From Desertivirga arenae (lineage in GTDB: Bacteria > Bacteroidota > Bacteroidia > Sphingobacteriales > Sphingobacteriaceae), in contig NZ_JAFEWE010000002.1 in NCBI RefSeq assembly GCF_017355785.1, positions 298,618 through 362,617 of the forward strand: a stretch of 64,000 nt of DNA, written 5' to 3'. Below are positions 9,508-18,373 of this stretch, piece after piece (the first letter of the stretch is position 1; each line of letters opens with the position of its first letter). Made by a program: the position numbers and the translations under genes. Below the pieces are notes generated by a model. That model searched no databases, had not been told where the DNA came from, and worked only from the letters and a program-made list of their open reading frames with translations.

Positions 9508-9876
9508 ATGAAAAAAGTGTTTATTTCAATGACATTAGTGGTAGCCGGGGCAATGTGTATGAGCTTTGTCAGCGATATCACTGGAATATGGAAAGGAACG
9601 GTGAAAGTTCCGAGTGGAGAGGATGTAGAAATTACCTATCACCTTAAAGCTCAGGGTGAGAAGTTAACCGGAGTAATCACTGCTGCTACTGGTGATGAGA
9701 TAGACATCCAGGAGGGACAGATCAAAGGGAACGATTTCAGTTTTAAACTTGACTTTGGCTCAAACAACGTTCTACAGGCCAAGGGGAAGCTATACAATGA
9801 TTCCATAGTAGTCAAATCACAGATAAAAAGCTATACGCTGCAAAACACGTTTAGAAGAGTAACAGAAAGCAAATAG
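9508..9876 (+). CDS. small exported beta-rich protein
   Basis: 122 residues. Residues 1-23 form a signal peptide (MKKVF, hydrophobic core, then SFVSD). The mature part is almost all predicted beta strand and starts ITGIWKGTVKVPSGEDVEITY, reminiscent of small lipocalin-like or avidin-like barrels found widely in Bacteroidota. No catalytic motif is visible. It stands alone between convergent and divergent neighbours. Probably periplasmic; function unknown. Confidence 0.7.
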   Translation: MKKVFISMTLVVAGAMCMSFVSDITGIWKGTVKVPSGEDVEITYHLKAQGEKLTGVITAATGDEIDIQEGQIKGNDFSFKLDFGSNNVLQAKGKLYNDSIVVKSQIKSYTLQNTFRRVTESK

Positions 9877-9889
9877 GTTATGAAATATG

Positions 9890-9916
9890 AAGGCCGGTCA
9901 ATGCAAGGCTGGCCTT
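9890..9916. terminator. weak hairpin after the exported protein gene
   Basis: A nine-pair stem (9890-9898 with 9908-9916, AAGGCC/GGCCTT core) stands 13 bases after the stop codon. There is no T-tract, so it is either a weak terminator or an mRNA end-protecting hairpin between the two convergent genes. Confidence 0.35.
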
Positions 9917-9957
9917 GTTCGAAGTTTCCCGCTTAGTTTTACCCCTCCTGTTGCAAA

Positions 9958-10338
9958 TCAATACAGGCGCGTAGACCTCCTACTTCTTTGCGCATCCCTT
10001 GCAGTCAGTACTGCTTTTAGCTCCTCCAGTACAAAAGGTTTATGAATAAACCCATCTACACCCAGTTCCCTGATCCTTTCAGCTGTCAAAAAGGCGCCCG
10101 AAGTAACTACAAGAAACGCATCTGATAATCTATCGCGTTCCCCCGTAATAAATAATTGTCTGTTTTTCAAAAAAAGCCTTCTGTAGATGATTACAATATC
10201 GGGTTCTAACTCAATGAATAATAAGGCAAGCACCTTATCGGGAGAGCAAATTACAGCTTCATGGCCTAACTGATTTACCAGTTTTGCAGCGTACTCAGCC
10301 TCTTGTTCATCACCTTCTACAATAAGTACTTTTTTCAT
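9958..10338 (-). CDS. degenerate receiver-domain protein
   Basis: A 126-residue single receiver fold with no output domain. The N-terminus MKKVLIVEGDE keeps the acidic pocket, VVTSGAF (77-83) supplies the conserved Thr/Ser, and HKPF supplies Lys100. The strand that should end in the phospho-acceptor Asp reads PDIVIIYRR, with Tyr52 at the acceptor position. The protein is therefore a pseudo-receiver unlikely to be phosphorylated in the normal way; it may act as a phosphorylation-independent partner. It is divergent from the 10451 gene. The C-terminus is basic (AQRSRRSTR). Confidence 0.75.
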   Translation of the reverse strand: MKKVLIVEGDEQEAEYAAKLVNQLGHEAVICSPDKVLALLFIELEPDIVIIYRRLFLKNRQLFITGERDRLSDAFLVVTSGAFLTAERIRELGVDGFIHKPFVLEELKAVLTARDAQRSRRSTRLY

Positions 10339-10450
10339 AGACTTAATCTGCCATTAAATTAGTTTAAAGAAATGAATTTTAAAAAACAAGATTTAGATAT
10401 TTCATGCTCTGGCTTGGCATAATTATGGTATAAACAACCGAAACGACGTG

Positions 10451-10849
10451 ATGGAAATAAAAGATATCATTCTAAAAATAAATCAACTGGTTCCTCAAGC
10501 CACTCCCGAGAACATGCTTGAAACCACGTTGAAGGTTACAGAGGAAGGAGTAAAGGAAGTTCCTCCCGAAATTATTGGAGACGTTAAAAACGCTTTCGTT
10601 AAGATAGTCAAAGGTTTATCTGATGAAAACTTCGATGAATTCCTGCAATATCTGATCGCATTAGAGTACCACCGCAATGTTACTGTTGGCCTTCATGCAA
10701 CTCAGGTTCCCCTTGCATTCGAACAGCTTCCTCAAAAAAACCTGTTGTTTGAACTGAACTTTCCGCAGGACTTACGTGGCTGGGCAGAACCAGACCATAA
10801 GTCAGAAAACAACAACGACAACCACGATGACGATGACTTTTGGATTTAA
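10451..10849 (+). CDS. hypothetical protein with an acidic tail
   Basis: About 132 residues, soluble, unrecognised. It is mostly helical in the first 80 residues, contains a central EYHRNVTVGLHATQVPLAF stretch, and ends in an Asn/Asp-rich tail (NNNDNHDDDD) capped by FWI. A GTG at 10448 immediately precedes the ATG at 10451; the ATG is the likelier start. It is followed by a strong bidirectional hairpin. I cannot assign a function. Confidence 0.6.
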   Translation: MEIKDIILKINQLVPQATPENMLETTLKVTEEGVKEVPPEIIGDVKNAFVKIVKGLSDENFDEFLQYLIALEYHRNVTVGLHATQVPLAFEQLPQKNLLFELNFPQDLRGWAEPDHKSENNNDNHDDDDFWI

Positions 10850-10869
10850 GGGCGGGATGGCGACATGGT

Positions 10870-10908
10870 GTTTGTTAAATTGCTGATTGATCCAACAATT
10901 TAACAAAC
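10870..10908. terminator. bidirectional terminator-like hairpin
   Basis: A perfect 13-pair stem (10870-10882 with 10896-10908, GTTTGTTAAATTG and its complement) has a 13-base loop. It sits between the end of the acidic-tail gene on + and the end of the GH42 gene on -. The A/T-rich arms give no separate T-tract, but the placement between two convergent stops supports a terminator role in both directions. Confidence 0.6.
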
Positions 10909-10924
10909 CGCCGCTCAGGTTTGA

Positions 10925-13063
10925 TTACTCTCTCCAAACCACAACCTCTGCGGGTTTAAGTATCCTCTGACCAATAATAATCTTTCCATTGGCAGGTACC
11001 GGAATATTCTGATTCTGAGAGGAATAATTTAATCCATACCAGAATCCATCACAGTACTCCACTAAAACACCTTCTGGTAAATTCAAAGTAGATACTCCAG
11101 CCTGCTGGTATACTTTCTGTAACATCTTACGCTCCAACTTGCCGTCATCCGTATCAGAGCCAATATAGGTAACTGTACCCAAACCAAGTTTCCTGTTCAA
11201 AACAGCGGCCTTCCCCTTATAAAACTGATCTTCGTACTTCGCCCAAACACTTGCTGTTGAAGGTTTAAGAATATCTCCCCAATTGTTCCATTCAAACGAA
11301 TCGTTACCAGAACTGATCTTCCCCTTCAAACTTACAGGCAAATGATCGTAATAGATTTCCTCTGCTCCGATAAGATCAAGAATAGGTTGCTGAAAGGAAG
11401 CTTCCCATAAATGGCCCTCCCTATCTTTCTGCCCTGTACGACAAGTAATGATCAGGTTTCCTCCATTCTGCACGTAAGTTCTCCATCTATCTACCAGTTT
11501 ATAATCCAAAAGCTGAAAAGCTGGAACCACAAGAAAGGGATATGCAGAAAAATCTTTGCTCTCGTCTATAACGTCTACCGGTGATCCCAAAGCTTTTAAG
11601 CCGTTGTAATAACGATTTACATGCTCCATATAGTTCCATTGGTTGGTCTGGGGCTGATTGTCCATCTCCCAGCGACTGTCTATGCTGTAAAGTATCGCAG
11701 CTTTCCGTTTCGTAAGGATTGCCGGAAACGCTGTAGGTTTGTAAGCTTTTCTAAGGAGCTCCAGTTCGTTGATCACCTTAATATATTCATCACCCGAGCG
11801 ACTCACAGTAACTCCGTCTGTTTTCATTATCCCATAATGATACTGCTCTCCTCCGGATAAAGGCTGCCTGAATCGGTAATTACATACAAATTTGTTTCCA
11901 CCCGCCATCACGTGATACATCCACATTCTTACCGCTCCCGGCATAGTTTGAGGATTAAATAAGCCCCAGTTCACCTGGCCCGGCTGCAGTTCCATCACAC
12001 CACTTAAACCATTGATAGACCGAAATAAGTCGTTTGAGAACCCAATGCTACTGGATGATCCCATTCGGAAGCCCTGCTCTCCATGACCGCTGTCATAACC
12101 CGCCACCAGGTATTTAGTATAACTCTCTACATCCAGACTCTTCATTCTCAGAGGGTCCACGGCGGGATAAGTCGGCATAAGGTTCGTCGTGATCCATTGT
12201 TCTGGCTTAACATATTTCCGCAGAATGTCCCTTTGATAAAGAACAAAATCAGCAGCTTCGTCAGCCGTAAACCGTTTAAAATCGAGCACGGCATGAGGAT
12301 TAGGCTGGGCTACAAGCTCCTTCCCGTTTGGGATCCGTATTTGTTCAAAGTTATTGTACAGAATGCTCCAAAATGCATTTCCCCACGACTTGTTTAAATC
12401 ATCAATGTTCTGGTATTTCTTCTTCAGCCAATCGTGGAAAGCCTTCTGTGCGTTCTCACTGTAATCGTATTCGTTTCCGTAATGCGAGGGCTCATTATCT
12501 ATCTGCCATCCCCAGATTGTTGGATTATTTCCATATCTCTTTGCCAATACAGTCACAATCTTCTCAATATACTGCCGATAGGTTTTGGACGACCAGGAAG
12601 CCTGCTGCCTCGCGCCATGCTGAATAGTACGCCCTTCAGCATTTACCATCAGAACGTCCGGATGCTTTTGAGTCAGCCAAACTGGAGGTGTTGGCGTTGG
12701 AGTACATAGTACCACTTTCACTTTATACTTGGAGGCAAGAGCAATGGCTTTATCCAGCCACTCGAAGTTATACTTCCCTTCCTCTGGTTCCATTACCGCC
12801 CATGCAAATTCGCCGTAATGCGTAAACTCGAATCCCAGATCCGACATCTTTTTTATGTCCCTCTCCCAATTACTCTCAGGCCACTGCTCAGGGTAATAGT
12901 AAGTTCCAACTTGCATTAGGTCCTTATTATTAAAAAATTTGGTAGCTGACTGGGCGATCAGTTGCTGCATGAACAAAGTCATAGTAACTGTAGCTAAAAG
13001 ACACTTCCTAAGAGGAATGGAAAAGTTCCTCTTCTTTTCAAGAACGGGATTATTGGTTAGCAT
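10925..13063 (-). CDS. exported GH42 family beta-galactosidase
   Basis: Retaining glycoside hydrolase of clan GH-A, 712 residues. A signal peptide (hydrophobic 21-37, cleavage near QSA) sends it to the periplasm or beyond. The TIM barrel starts at QVGTYYYPEQWPE (51-63). The acid/base Glu191 lies in QIDNEPSH and the likely nucleophile Glu358 in VMELQPGQVNW, both standard GH42 sites. The trimerisation-like domain (LLVVPAFQLLDYKL region, about 480-640) and a small C-terminal beta domain follow. No SusC/SusD pair or second sugar gene is adjacent, so it is not in an obvious polysaccharide locus. Substrate is inferred to be beta-galactosides. Confidence 0.9.
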   Translation of the reverse strand: MLTNNPVLEKKRNFSIPLRKCLLATVTMTLFMQQLIAQSATKFFNNKDLMQVGTYYYPEQWPESNWERDIKKMSDLGFEFTHYGEFAWAVMEPEEGKYNFEWLDKAIALASKYKVKVVLCTPTPTPPVWLTQKHPDVLMVNAEGRTIQHGARQQASWSSKTYRQYIEKIVTVLAKRYGNNPTIWGWQIDNEPSHYGNEYDYSENAQKAFHDWLKKKYQNIDDLNKSWGNAFWSILYNNFEQIRIPNGKELVAQPNPHAVLDFKRFTADEAADFVLYQRDILRKYVKPEQWITTNLMPTYPAVDPLRMKSLDVESYTKYLVAGYDSGHGEQGFRMGSSSSIGFSNDLFRSINGLSGVMELQPGQVNWGLFNPQTMPGAVRMWMYHVMAGGNKFVCNYRFRQPLSGGEQYHYGIMKTDGVTVSRSGDEYIKVINELELLRKAYKPTAFPAILTKRKAAILYSIDSRWEMDNQPQTNQWNYMEHVNRYYNGLKALGSPVDVIDESKDFSAYPFLVVPAFQLLDYKLVDRWRTYVQNGGNLIITCRTGQKDREGHLWEASFQQPILDLIGAEEIYYDHLPVSLKGKISSGNDSFEWNNWGDILKPSTASVWAKYEDQFYKGKAAVLNRKLGLGTVTYIGSDTDDGKLERKMLQKVYQQAGVSTLNLPEGVLVEYCDGFWYGLNYSSQNQNIPVPANGKIIIGQRILKPAEVVVWRE

Positions 13064-13118
13064 TTCAATCTGGGTTATTGAAAAGCTAACATACTAAACC
13101 ATTTCTATGTCTCCTAAC

Positions 13119-13204
13119 CGTCATGCTGAAATTATTTCGCCATCTCCTGAATTATTAGCTGTAGCGCCCAACCAAGAGATTCTGCAAGCAGGTCTGGATC
13201 ACAG
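13119..13204. repeat. degenerate palindromic intergenic repeat
   Basis: GTCATGCTGAAATTATTTC near the left end, and GAGATTCTGCAAGC ... GGATCAC near the right end, form a partly complementary pair (16 of 27 positions by eye). This looks like a worn copy of the palindromic HAEFIS-type repeat that litters many Bacteroidota genomes (from memory). It lies in the divergent gap between the GH42 gene and the kinase at 13326. Confidence 0.4.
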
Positions 13205-13286
13205 AAACTCGTTCATCTGCTCTTTCCCCTAAGCCAAAGTAAGGCGTTAATATTTCCACAAGTCCAAATACGTAGATCTATAAACT

Positions 13287-13310
13287 GCGTATTAATACGC
13301 CTTTTTTTTT
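13287..13310 (+). terminator. orphan intrinsic terminator just upstream of a kinase gene
   Basis: The perfect palindrome GCGTATTAATACGC (13287-13300; five-pair stem with a TTAA loop) is followed by C and nine T. It ends 16 bases before the kinase start codon at 13326. No + strand gene precedes it, because the upstream gene is on -. It therefore implies either an unannotated short + transcript or an attenuator in the kinase leader. Confidence 0.6.
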
Positions 13311-13325
13311 GGTTTTTTTAACAAA

Positions 13326-14465
13326 ATGCCATATTTTTCGAGCTTCAACCCTATGGAGCGAGCAGTAAATATTTTAAGTGCGGTATTCGATAGTTTCGAC
13401 GATGTGTGGTTCTTCGTTTCTCCCGACTACTACATTAGATATTTTAATCAAAAGGCCGCCACCAATAGCAGAATCTTTCATAACTGCGAGCTTAAGCCAG
13501 GGGACAGCATCCTTAGCTTTGCCCGTGATACTCAGAATAAAGTCGACGAACGCTTTGTAGCAAGTTTTAAAAAGGCATTAAGAGGAGAAATCATAAAAGT
13601 TGAAGATCATGTAGTTTATAACTCAACTTCTATCTGGACCCGAACAAAATATACCCCAGTATTCGAACACGGACAATTACTAGGAATTTCACTATTAATT
13701 GAAGACATAACTCCACAGAAACAGATTGAGGAAGAGCGAAATAAGCAACAAGAGGAGATTATAACCATTTCCTCAAGGACGCAGGAATTTGTGAACATTG
13801 CCAGTCACGAACTAAAAACTCCACTTACCAGCCTGAAAGCTTCCCTTCAAATTATCTCAAAACTCCTTGACAAGAAAATAAATATTACAGAAATAAAGCG
13901 GTTTATAGACAAATCAAACCTTAGCGTTACCAAGCTTCAAAACCTTATATACATTCTTCTTAGTGCGAACCGGATTTCCGAAGGCGAGCTTAAGTTAAAA
14001 AAGCAACACTTTAATCTCTACCAACTACTGGAATCCTCTAGCGAGCCCCTTATACTTGACGGCAAATATGAAATAAGAATTGAAGGGCCACGGGATCTCG
14101 TTGTTTATGCTGATCGGGATAAATTGGATCATGTGATTACCCATATGCTAAATAACGTTGTGAAACACGCGCCGAAATCAGATCATATAATACTACGTTT
14201 CGAAGAACTTAGTGCATCGGTAAAAATTTCTGTTCAGGATTTCGGCCCTGGTATATCAAAAGAGAAAGTCCAGCATGTATTCAAACGGTACTTCCAGGGT
14301 GAAACTAAGAACAGCAATTCAGGCATGGGTTTAGGGCTATATATTGCTGATGGAATAGTAAAAGAGCATGAAGGTGAGATCGGTGTAGACACAGAAAAAG
14401 GAAAAGGAAGTGTATTTTGGTTCACCCTGCCAAAGCAAGCTAAAGAAGCCGGCGAGCCTCAATAA
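13326..14465 (+). CDS. PAS-domain histidine kinase
   Basis: A 379-residue soluble sensor kinase with no membrane segment. An N-terminal PAS-like domain (about 12-130, ending in LLIEDITPQKQIEEE) feeds a coiled coil. HisKA follows with the phospho-His161 in ASHELKTPLTS. The HATPase has an N-box (HMLNNVVKHAP), a G1 box (DFGPGIS) and a G2 box (GMGLGLYIADGIV). It overlaps the convergent receiver-Crp/Fnr gene by seven bases at their 3' ends, so the two are neighbours rather than an operon; a functional pair is possible. An orphan terminator lies directly upstream. Confidence 0.9.
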   Translation: MPYFSSFNPMERAVNILSAVFDSFDDVWFFVSPDYYIRYFNQKAATNSRIFHNCELKPGDSILSFARDTQNKVDERFVASFKKALRGEIIKVEDHVVYNSTSIWTRTKYTPVFEHGQLLGISLLIEDITPQKQIEEERNKQQEEIITISSRTQEFVNIASHELKTPLTSLKASLQIISKLLDKKINITEIKRFIDKSNLSVTKLQNLIYILLSANRISEGELKLKKQHFNLYQLLESSSEPLILDGKYEIRIEGPRDLVVYADRDKLDHVITHMLNNVVKHAPKSDHIILRFEELSASVKISVQDFGPGISKEKVQHVFKRYFQGETKNSNSGMGLGLYIADGIVKEHEGEIGVDTEKGKGSVFWFTLPKQAKEAGEPQ

Positions 14466-15517
14466 AGCAGATGCCTTAACTTATTCTCATTCACAACGTA
14501 AATTGTACCATCCACAATTTCGATCAGGTTTTCCGTTTTAAATTCCTTCAGGGTCCGTATCAGGGATTCCTGGGCTGCACCCACGATATTGGCTAGATCT
14601 TCCCTGGAAATTTCCACCACAGGCTTCCCGTGTTTTTCATCTTTAAACTTATCAATGACTGTTATAATTCCCTTCGCAACTTTTTTCCGCAAAGAATTAT
14701 AGGCTAAATTCAAAAGCTTCTCTTCCTTCTCCCGGATGTTATGCGCCAGCATTGCGATGAATTTTGCCGCTACCTGTCTGTCGTTATTCAATAGTTGCAG
14801 GAAGTCAGATTTTGGGATAAGCATCAATTCAGCCTCCTCAAGTACCTGAACACTTTCCATATAATTGATATCTTCTATTACCGCAGTGTAGCCAAAGAAA
14901 TCTCCTTTAGTATACATATTGGTAATGAACTCCTTCGCATCCTCATTGATCAGAAAACCCTTTAACTTTCCCCGGATCACAAAATAAACATACACCGGCT
15001 TCTCTCCCTCTGAATAAAGCAGATGTTTCTTCTTATAATGATGAATGTCGTGGGTAGTGCTCGACAGATTGAATAGCTCAGATTGATTCACTTCATGCAT
15101 GAACTCACTCAACCCTGCTTTATCCGGCGCTATGTTTCTCTTTAGCCGCTCAGTCTTTTTTAGCCGGATCTCAATCGCATTTAGAAGATCGTCCTCACCG
15201 ACAGGCTTGATCAGAAAATCGTCTGCTCCCATATTCATCCCCTTTCGCAAATCTCCCAACTCTCTCCTCCCTGTCATAAATATAAAGGGAATTGTACTTG
15301 TATCAGGATGGCGACTTATTACATGAAGTACACCAAAACCATCCAAGCCAGGCATTGCAACATCGCAAAGAATCAAATCGGGCTTTTCCCTCAGAGCTTT
15401 TTCAACCCCCTCTTTTCCATCAGTAGCCAGTACAACACTATAGTACGATAAAGATAAGATCTCTGCTATATTTTCCCTTAGATTACTATCGTCTTCAATC
15501 AGTAGGATTTTTTTCAT
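14459..15517 (-). CDS. response regulator with Crp/Fnr output
   Basis: A 352-residue regulator. The receiver (1-125) has an acidic pair in IEDD, phospho-Asp52 in LILCDVAMPGLDG and a lysine in LIKPVGED. It is followed by a cyclic-nucleotide-binding-like beta barrel (about 150-265, with YFVIRGKLKGFLINEDAKE) and a Crp-type winged helix (ISREDLANIVGAAQESLIRTL). The usual cAMP-phosphate Arg pattern is not obvious, so the barrel may not bind a nucleotide. The ATG at 15517 is preferred over a GTG three codons upstream. Probably the output partner of a nearby kinase, perhaps the convergent one at 13326 (inference). Confidence 0.9.
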   Translation of the reverse strand: MKKILLIEDDSNLRENIAEILSLSYYSVVLATDGKEGVEKALREKPDLILCDVAMPGLDGFGVLHVISRHPDTSTIPFIFMTGRRELGDLRKGMNMGADDFLIKPVGEDDLLNAIEIRLKKTERLKRNIAPDKAGLSEFMHEVNQSELFNLSSTTHDIHHYKKKHLLYSEGEKPVYVYFVIRGKLKGFLINEDAKEFITNMYTKGDFFGYTAVIEDINYMESVQVLEEAELMLIPKSDFLQLLNNDRQVAAKFIAMLAHNIREKEEKLLNLAYNSLRKKVAKGIITVIDKFKDEKHGKPVVEISREDLANIVGAAQESLIRTLKEFKTENLIEIVDGTIYVVNENKLRHLLY

Positions 15518-16253
15518 TGGCAGCACAGTAGTACATCAAATATATACAAACGGCCCTGCTCCCCTATTCACAAAAAACAGATCTCAAAATTAGGCAGAAG
15601 GGGCTTGATCAATAATCGATCAATTAAATATACCAAGTTCCCCTGGTAATTCAAATCATCATCAATACGGCAAACAAAACTTAAAACATTCTAAGTAAAG
15701 CATTTACAAAAAAAAGGCAATCACTTATCTATCTCGAATCTTAATTTCCTAAAATTGTTGTTACAACATTCGCTGTCACGGATGACGAGGCCAGGTATAA
15801 AAGGCCTTTACACTTTTGTAACTCAAAGAACGCTAATCTGTAGTCGATACTCATAAGATCCTCCTCTCAAATTGCAAATGCAATTCAATGAGATCACAGG
15901 AAGACCGCTTACTATACAATTCACTAGTCTTCTTTGATGAACTATTAAATTTAATAGAAATACCCTGTTACTGCCATAAACTGGCAATAATCGCATAAAG
16001 AGCTGATTCTTATCAATTTTCCCTATCAAAGGGGTTGAGTAATTGTTTACAGTTTTCCAAAAGGGGTAATCTTTTTCTCCTAGAATTGCTTTTTTTTAAA
16101 ATCTTTTAATTATCTTTATTTTAAAGCACCTTATTGTTAACAATCCTAAGATTTTTTAACAAAATTACAATGAGAGCCGCAGACAAAAAACCGACTTTTA
16201 AAGTTGAATGATGACATTGTAAAGAGGAGTTGCGCCCCTACAACTACCTGAAT

Positions 16254-16302
16254 GTTACCTTGAATCAATAGACCTCACCTATTTATTTAAGGTAACTTTT
16301 TT
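16254..16302 (+). terminator. orphan intrinsic terminator
   Basis: GTTACCTT (16254-16261) pairs with AAGGTAAC (16289-16296) and is followed by six T. No + strand gene ends upstream, so it marks the end of an unannotated transcript or of a relic. Confidence 0.6.
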
Positions 16303-16463
16303 CACAAAAGATTCCTTAATTTGCTACTAAATCAACCTTCCACCGGGCACTATCAGCTGTTCGCCTGCAACATAAAGAAGTTACCATAAAGTAGCTGTTT
16401 CGCACCAGAAGCATCCGCCAGGCGAGCTTAAGTGAACCCGCTTAAATACTTGAAAGTCCAACC

Positions 16464-16493
16464 AATAGAAGAGCCTCAACCAGCTCTTCTATT
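16464..16493. terminator. hairpin downstream of the VOC gene
   Basis: A perfect ten-pair stem AATAGAAGAG/CTCTTCTATT (16464-16473 with 16484-16493) lies eight bases beyond the stop of the minus-strand VOC gene. No clear T-tract follows on that strand. Confidence 0.5.
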
Positions 16494-16500
16494 GCTTCTG

Positions 16501-16875
16501 TTAATCTTTCGGCTCCCAAAGTTCAATTAAATTTCCCTCCGGATCCAGCACATGGACAAACTTCCCATAATCATATTCGGCAATTTCATCCACGATAGTT
16601 ACATCATTTTTCTTAAGCTCCTCCAACAGGAGGTCCAAATTCTCCACCCTGTAATTGATCATGAAGGGTTTAGAAGAGGGAAAATGTTTGGTATCCTGTG
16701 GGAAGGTACACCAGGTAGTAGAACCTTTCTTCGAGGGGTCAGCGGCATCAAGCCATTCAAAGGTGGCCCCATAATCACTGTTGGGTAAGCCCAGATTCTT
16801 AGCATACCATTCGTTCATTGCCTTCGGATCTTCGCATTTAAAAAATACGCCTCCAAGGCCAGTTACTTTTTTCAT
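16501..16875 (-). CDS. VOC-superfamily (glyoxalase-like) protein
   Basis: 124 residues making one pair of beta-alpha-beta-beta-beta modules. The N-terminal module is GGVFFKCEDPKAMNEWYAKNLGL (residues 8-30) and the C-terminal one ends FVHVLDPEGNLIELWEP. The final Glu in LIELWEP is the usual metal-ligand position in the family. Substrate cannot be told: members range from glyoxalases to antibiotic-binding proteins. It stands alone. Confidence 0.85.
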   Translation of the reverse strand: MKKVTGLGGVFFKCEDPKAMNEWYAKNLGLPNSDYGATFEWLDAADPSKKGSTTWCTFPQDTKHFPSSKPFMINYRVENLDLLLEELKKNDVTIVDEIAEYDYGKFVHVLDPEGNLIELWEPKD

Positions 16876-17056
16876 AAAGGTTTATTTTTTGAAAATATAA
16901 GCAATTGAAAGTCAAGCTTACAACTTGAATTAAAAGAGTTTCGAAAATTCTTTCAATAAAAGGTATTTCTTATTAAAATCAAATCGCGACCTGATTTTGG
17001 TCAGTCCTGAAAACCATAATGCCTCCTAAATTTACTTAACATTTTACAGCTATGAT

Positions 17057-17608
17057 ATGGAACCTGCTATAAAAAAACTGGAAAACCTCCAAAATTTGCT
17101 GAATTATGAAGTATGTAAATTTCAGGTCGCCGAAATCCATTTAGGACACATTCTTCCTAACTGGCTTGAGCATACAGAATCCTACAAATTAAGATCAGTA
17201 TTAGAAAAATATGAGAACATGATCCGCGAACATTCAGAGAAACTAGATAAGTTTATTTTGGATGAAGGGATTACTTCAGAGAGTGTTGAGAACCAGGTGA
17301 TGAACGCCTTTATTCAGGAAACCGCGGAGATACTAGACCTCTGTCTGGACCATCCTTTAAGGGATGCCGCATTACTTGCTTGCATACAGAGTATTAACCA
17401 TTATAAGATCAGTGTTTATGGCACAGCAGCTGCTTTTTCCAATGCCCTGAACATGCCCAGGTATGCCACCATCTTTCACGAGATAGAAGTAAATGAAAAA
17501 CAGATAGACGACAGGCTATCGCAGCTTGCAGAATTTGAAATAAATAGCAAGGCGAAGGTTCCCGAACGAGTTGGAAATCTTCATGCCAACGGTTTTTCCT
17601 TGCCATGA
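17057..17608 (+). CDS. DUF892 (YciE/YciF-type) ferritin-like protein
   Basis: 183 residues, an all-helical ferritin-like bundle. Family signatures are LQNLLNYEV at the start, LRDAALLACIQSINHYKISVYGTAAAFSNALNM in the second half (101-133), and KQIDDRLSQLAE near the end. These proteins are linked to stress responses and may bind a di-iron centre. At residue 117 the usual HYE of the family (from memory) reads HYK, which could affect metal binding. It is followed 77 bases later by the 17686 gene, probably in one operon. Confidence 0.8.
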   Translation: MEPAIKKLENLQNLLNYEVCKFQVAEIHLGHILPNWLEHTESYKLRSVLEKYENMIREHSEKLDKFILDEGITSESVENQVMNAFIQETAEILDLCLDHPLRDAALLACIQSINHYKISVYGTAAAFSNALNMPRYATIFHEIEVNEKQIDDRLSQLAEFEINSKAKVPERVGNLHANGFSLP

Positions 17609-17685
17609 TCCTAATTATCAGTCTGTAGGCCTTAATCGGTAGTTCCATAAAAACTACAAACACCAACAATGAAAAACATCAGGTC

Positions 17686-18303
17686 ATGTATCAGTTAAAT
17701 CAGAATTTTCGGTTCAGTCCCACAAATTTTATGGGAGATATAGGTAAGGTAAACAGAATTTATCCACGCAGTTATCGAAACCAAAGGCTTAAAGTTGCAG
17801 ATTATATCTCCGGGTTTTTCCTTCTAAAACACAGCGGGAAACTATCGCAAGAAAGCATCAATAGGAAAAGACTGGCTGTATTACCGGTGAAAGGAGAAAA
17901 TGTTATTTCCAAAATCTACTTCCAAAACCGCATGAAACTGCACTATGTCAATTACTTTCAAGACCAATTGAATTATTTATCGGCCGTTTTACGGAACTGC
18001 ATCCCAATTACAAAACTGATGAAAAACGAGCAAAACTTGCAAATGATAAGTAAACAGATAAGTTTTCTTCGGCTTGCAGCAAATAAGATCGAAGCAGATA
18101 TCAGCACCAACCACTGCCAGCTCAAGGATGCGCTCCTAAGTAGTTCAAAGGTTAAATTACACTTGGTGGAAAGGGACGAAGCAAGGAATAGCTTTGACAT
18201 TTCCATATTTCTCTCTACGTTAGCAAATACCAAAAAAGATATTATTCAGGTGTTTAAAAAAGTAAGTGCATTAAAAAAACTTTTCGAAGGAGAGATAGTG
18301 TAA
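17686..18303 (+). CDS. hypothetical helical protein
   Basis: 205 residues, basic N-terminus, no signal peptide or membrane segment. The second half is predicted helical with heptad-like spacing (LNYLSAVLRNCIPITKLMKN; ANTKKDIIQVFKKVSALKKL). I do not recognise the family. It follows the DUF892 gene by 77 bases on the same strand and ends in a clear terminator, so it likely belongs to the same stress-type operon. Confidence 0.6.
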   Translation: MYQLNQNFRFSPTNFMGDIGKVNRIYPRSYRNQRLKVADYISGFFLLKHSGKLSQESINRKRLAVLPVKGENVISKIYFQNRMKLHYVNYFQDQLNYLSAVLRNCIPITKLMKNEQNLQMISKQISFLRLAANKIEADISTNHCQLKDALLSSSKVKLHLVERDEARNSFDISIFLSTLANTKKDIIQVFKKVSALKKLFEGEIV

Positions 18304-18341
18304 CCTAAAACAAGATACCTCTTTTGTAATCAGCCCTACCT

Positions 18342-18373
18342 AAAGCCTGGACGCGCCATGTTCAGGCTTTTTT
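18342..18373 (+). terminator. intrinsic terminator after the DUF892 operon
   Basis: AAAGCCTG (18342-18349) pairs with CAGGCTTT (18363-18370), followed by more T. It lies 38 bases after the 17686 gene. The remaining 350 bases up to 18721 hold no gene that I can support. Confidence 0.8.

Larger units (their letters stand above)
15518..16500. other. long intergenic stretch without a recognised gene
   Basis: Nearly 1 kb, AT-rich. It contains a 12-base palindrome ATTGTTAACAAT (16133-16144), a poly-T/poly-A block around 16090-16165, a 13-codon reading frame beginning at the ATG near 16170, and a strong + strand terminator at 16254-16302. I recognise no protein family in any frame. The terminator suggests that a short + transcript, possibly a non-coding RNA, is made from the right half. 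Confidence 0.5.

Noticed and set aside
15823-16029. 68-codon minus-strand frame
   Set aside because: No ribosome-binding context, no domain and unusual composition. Insufficient support.
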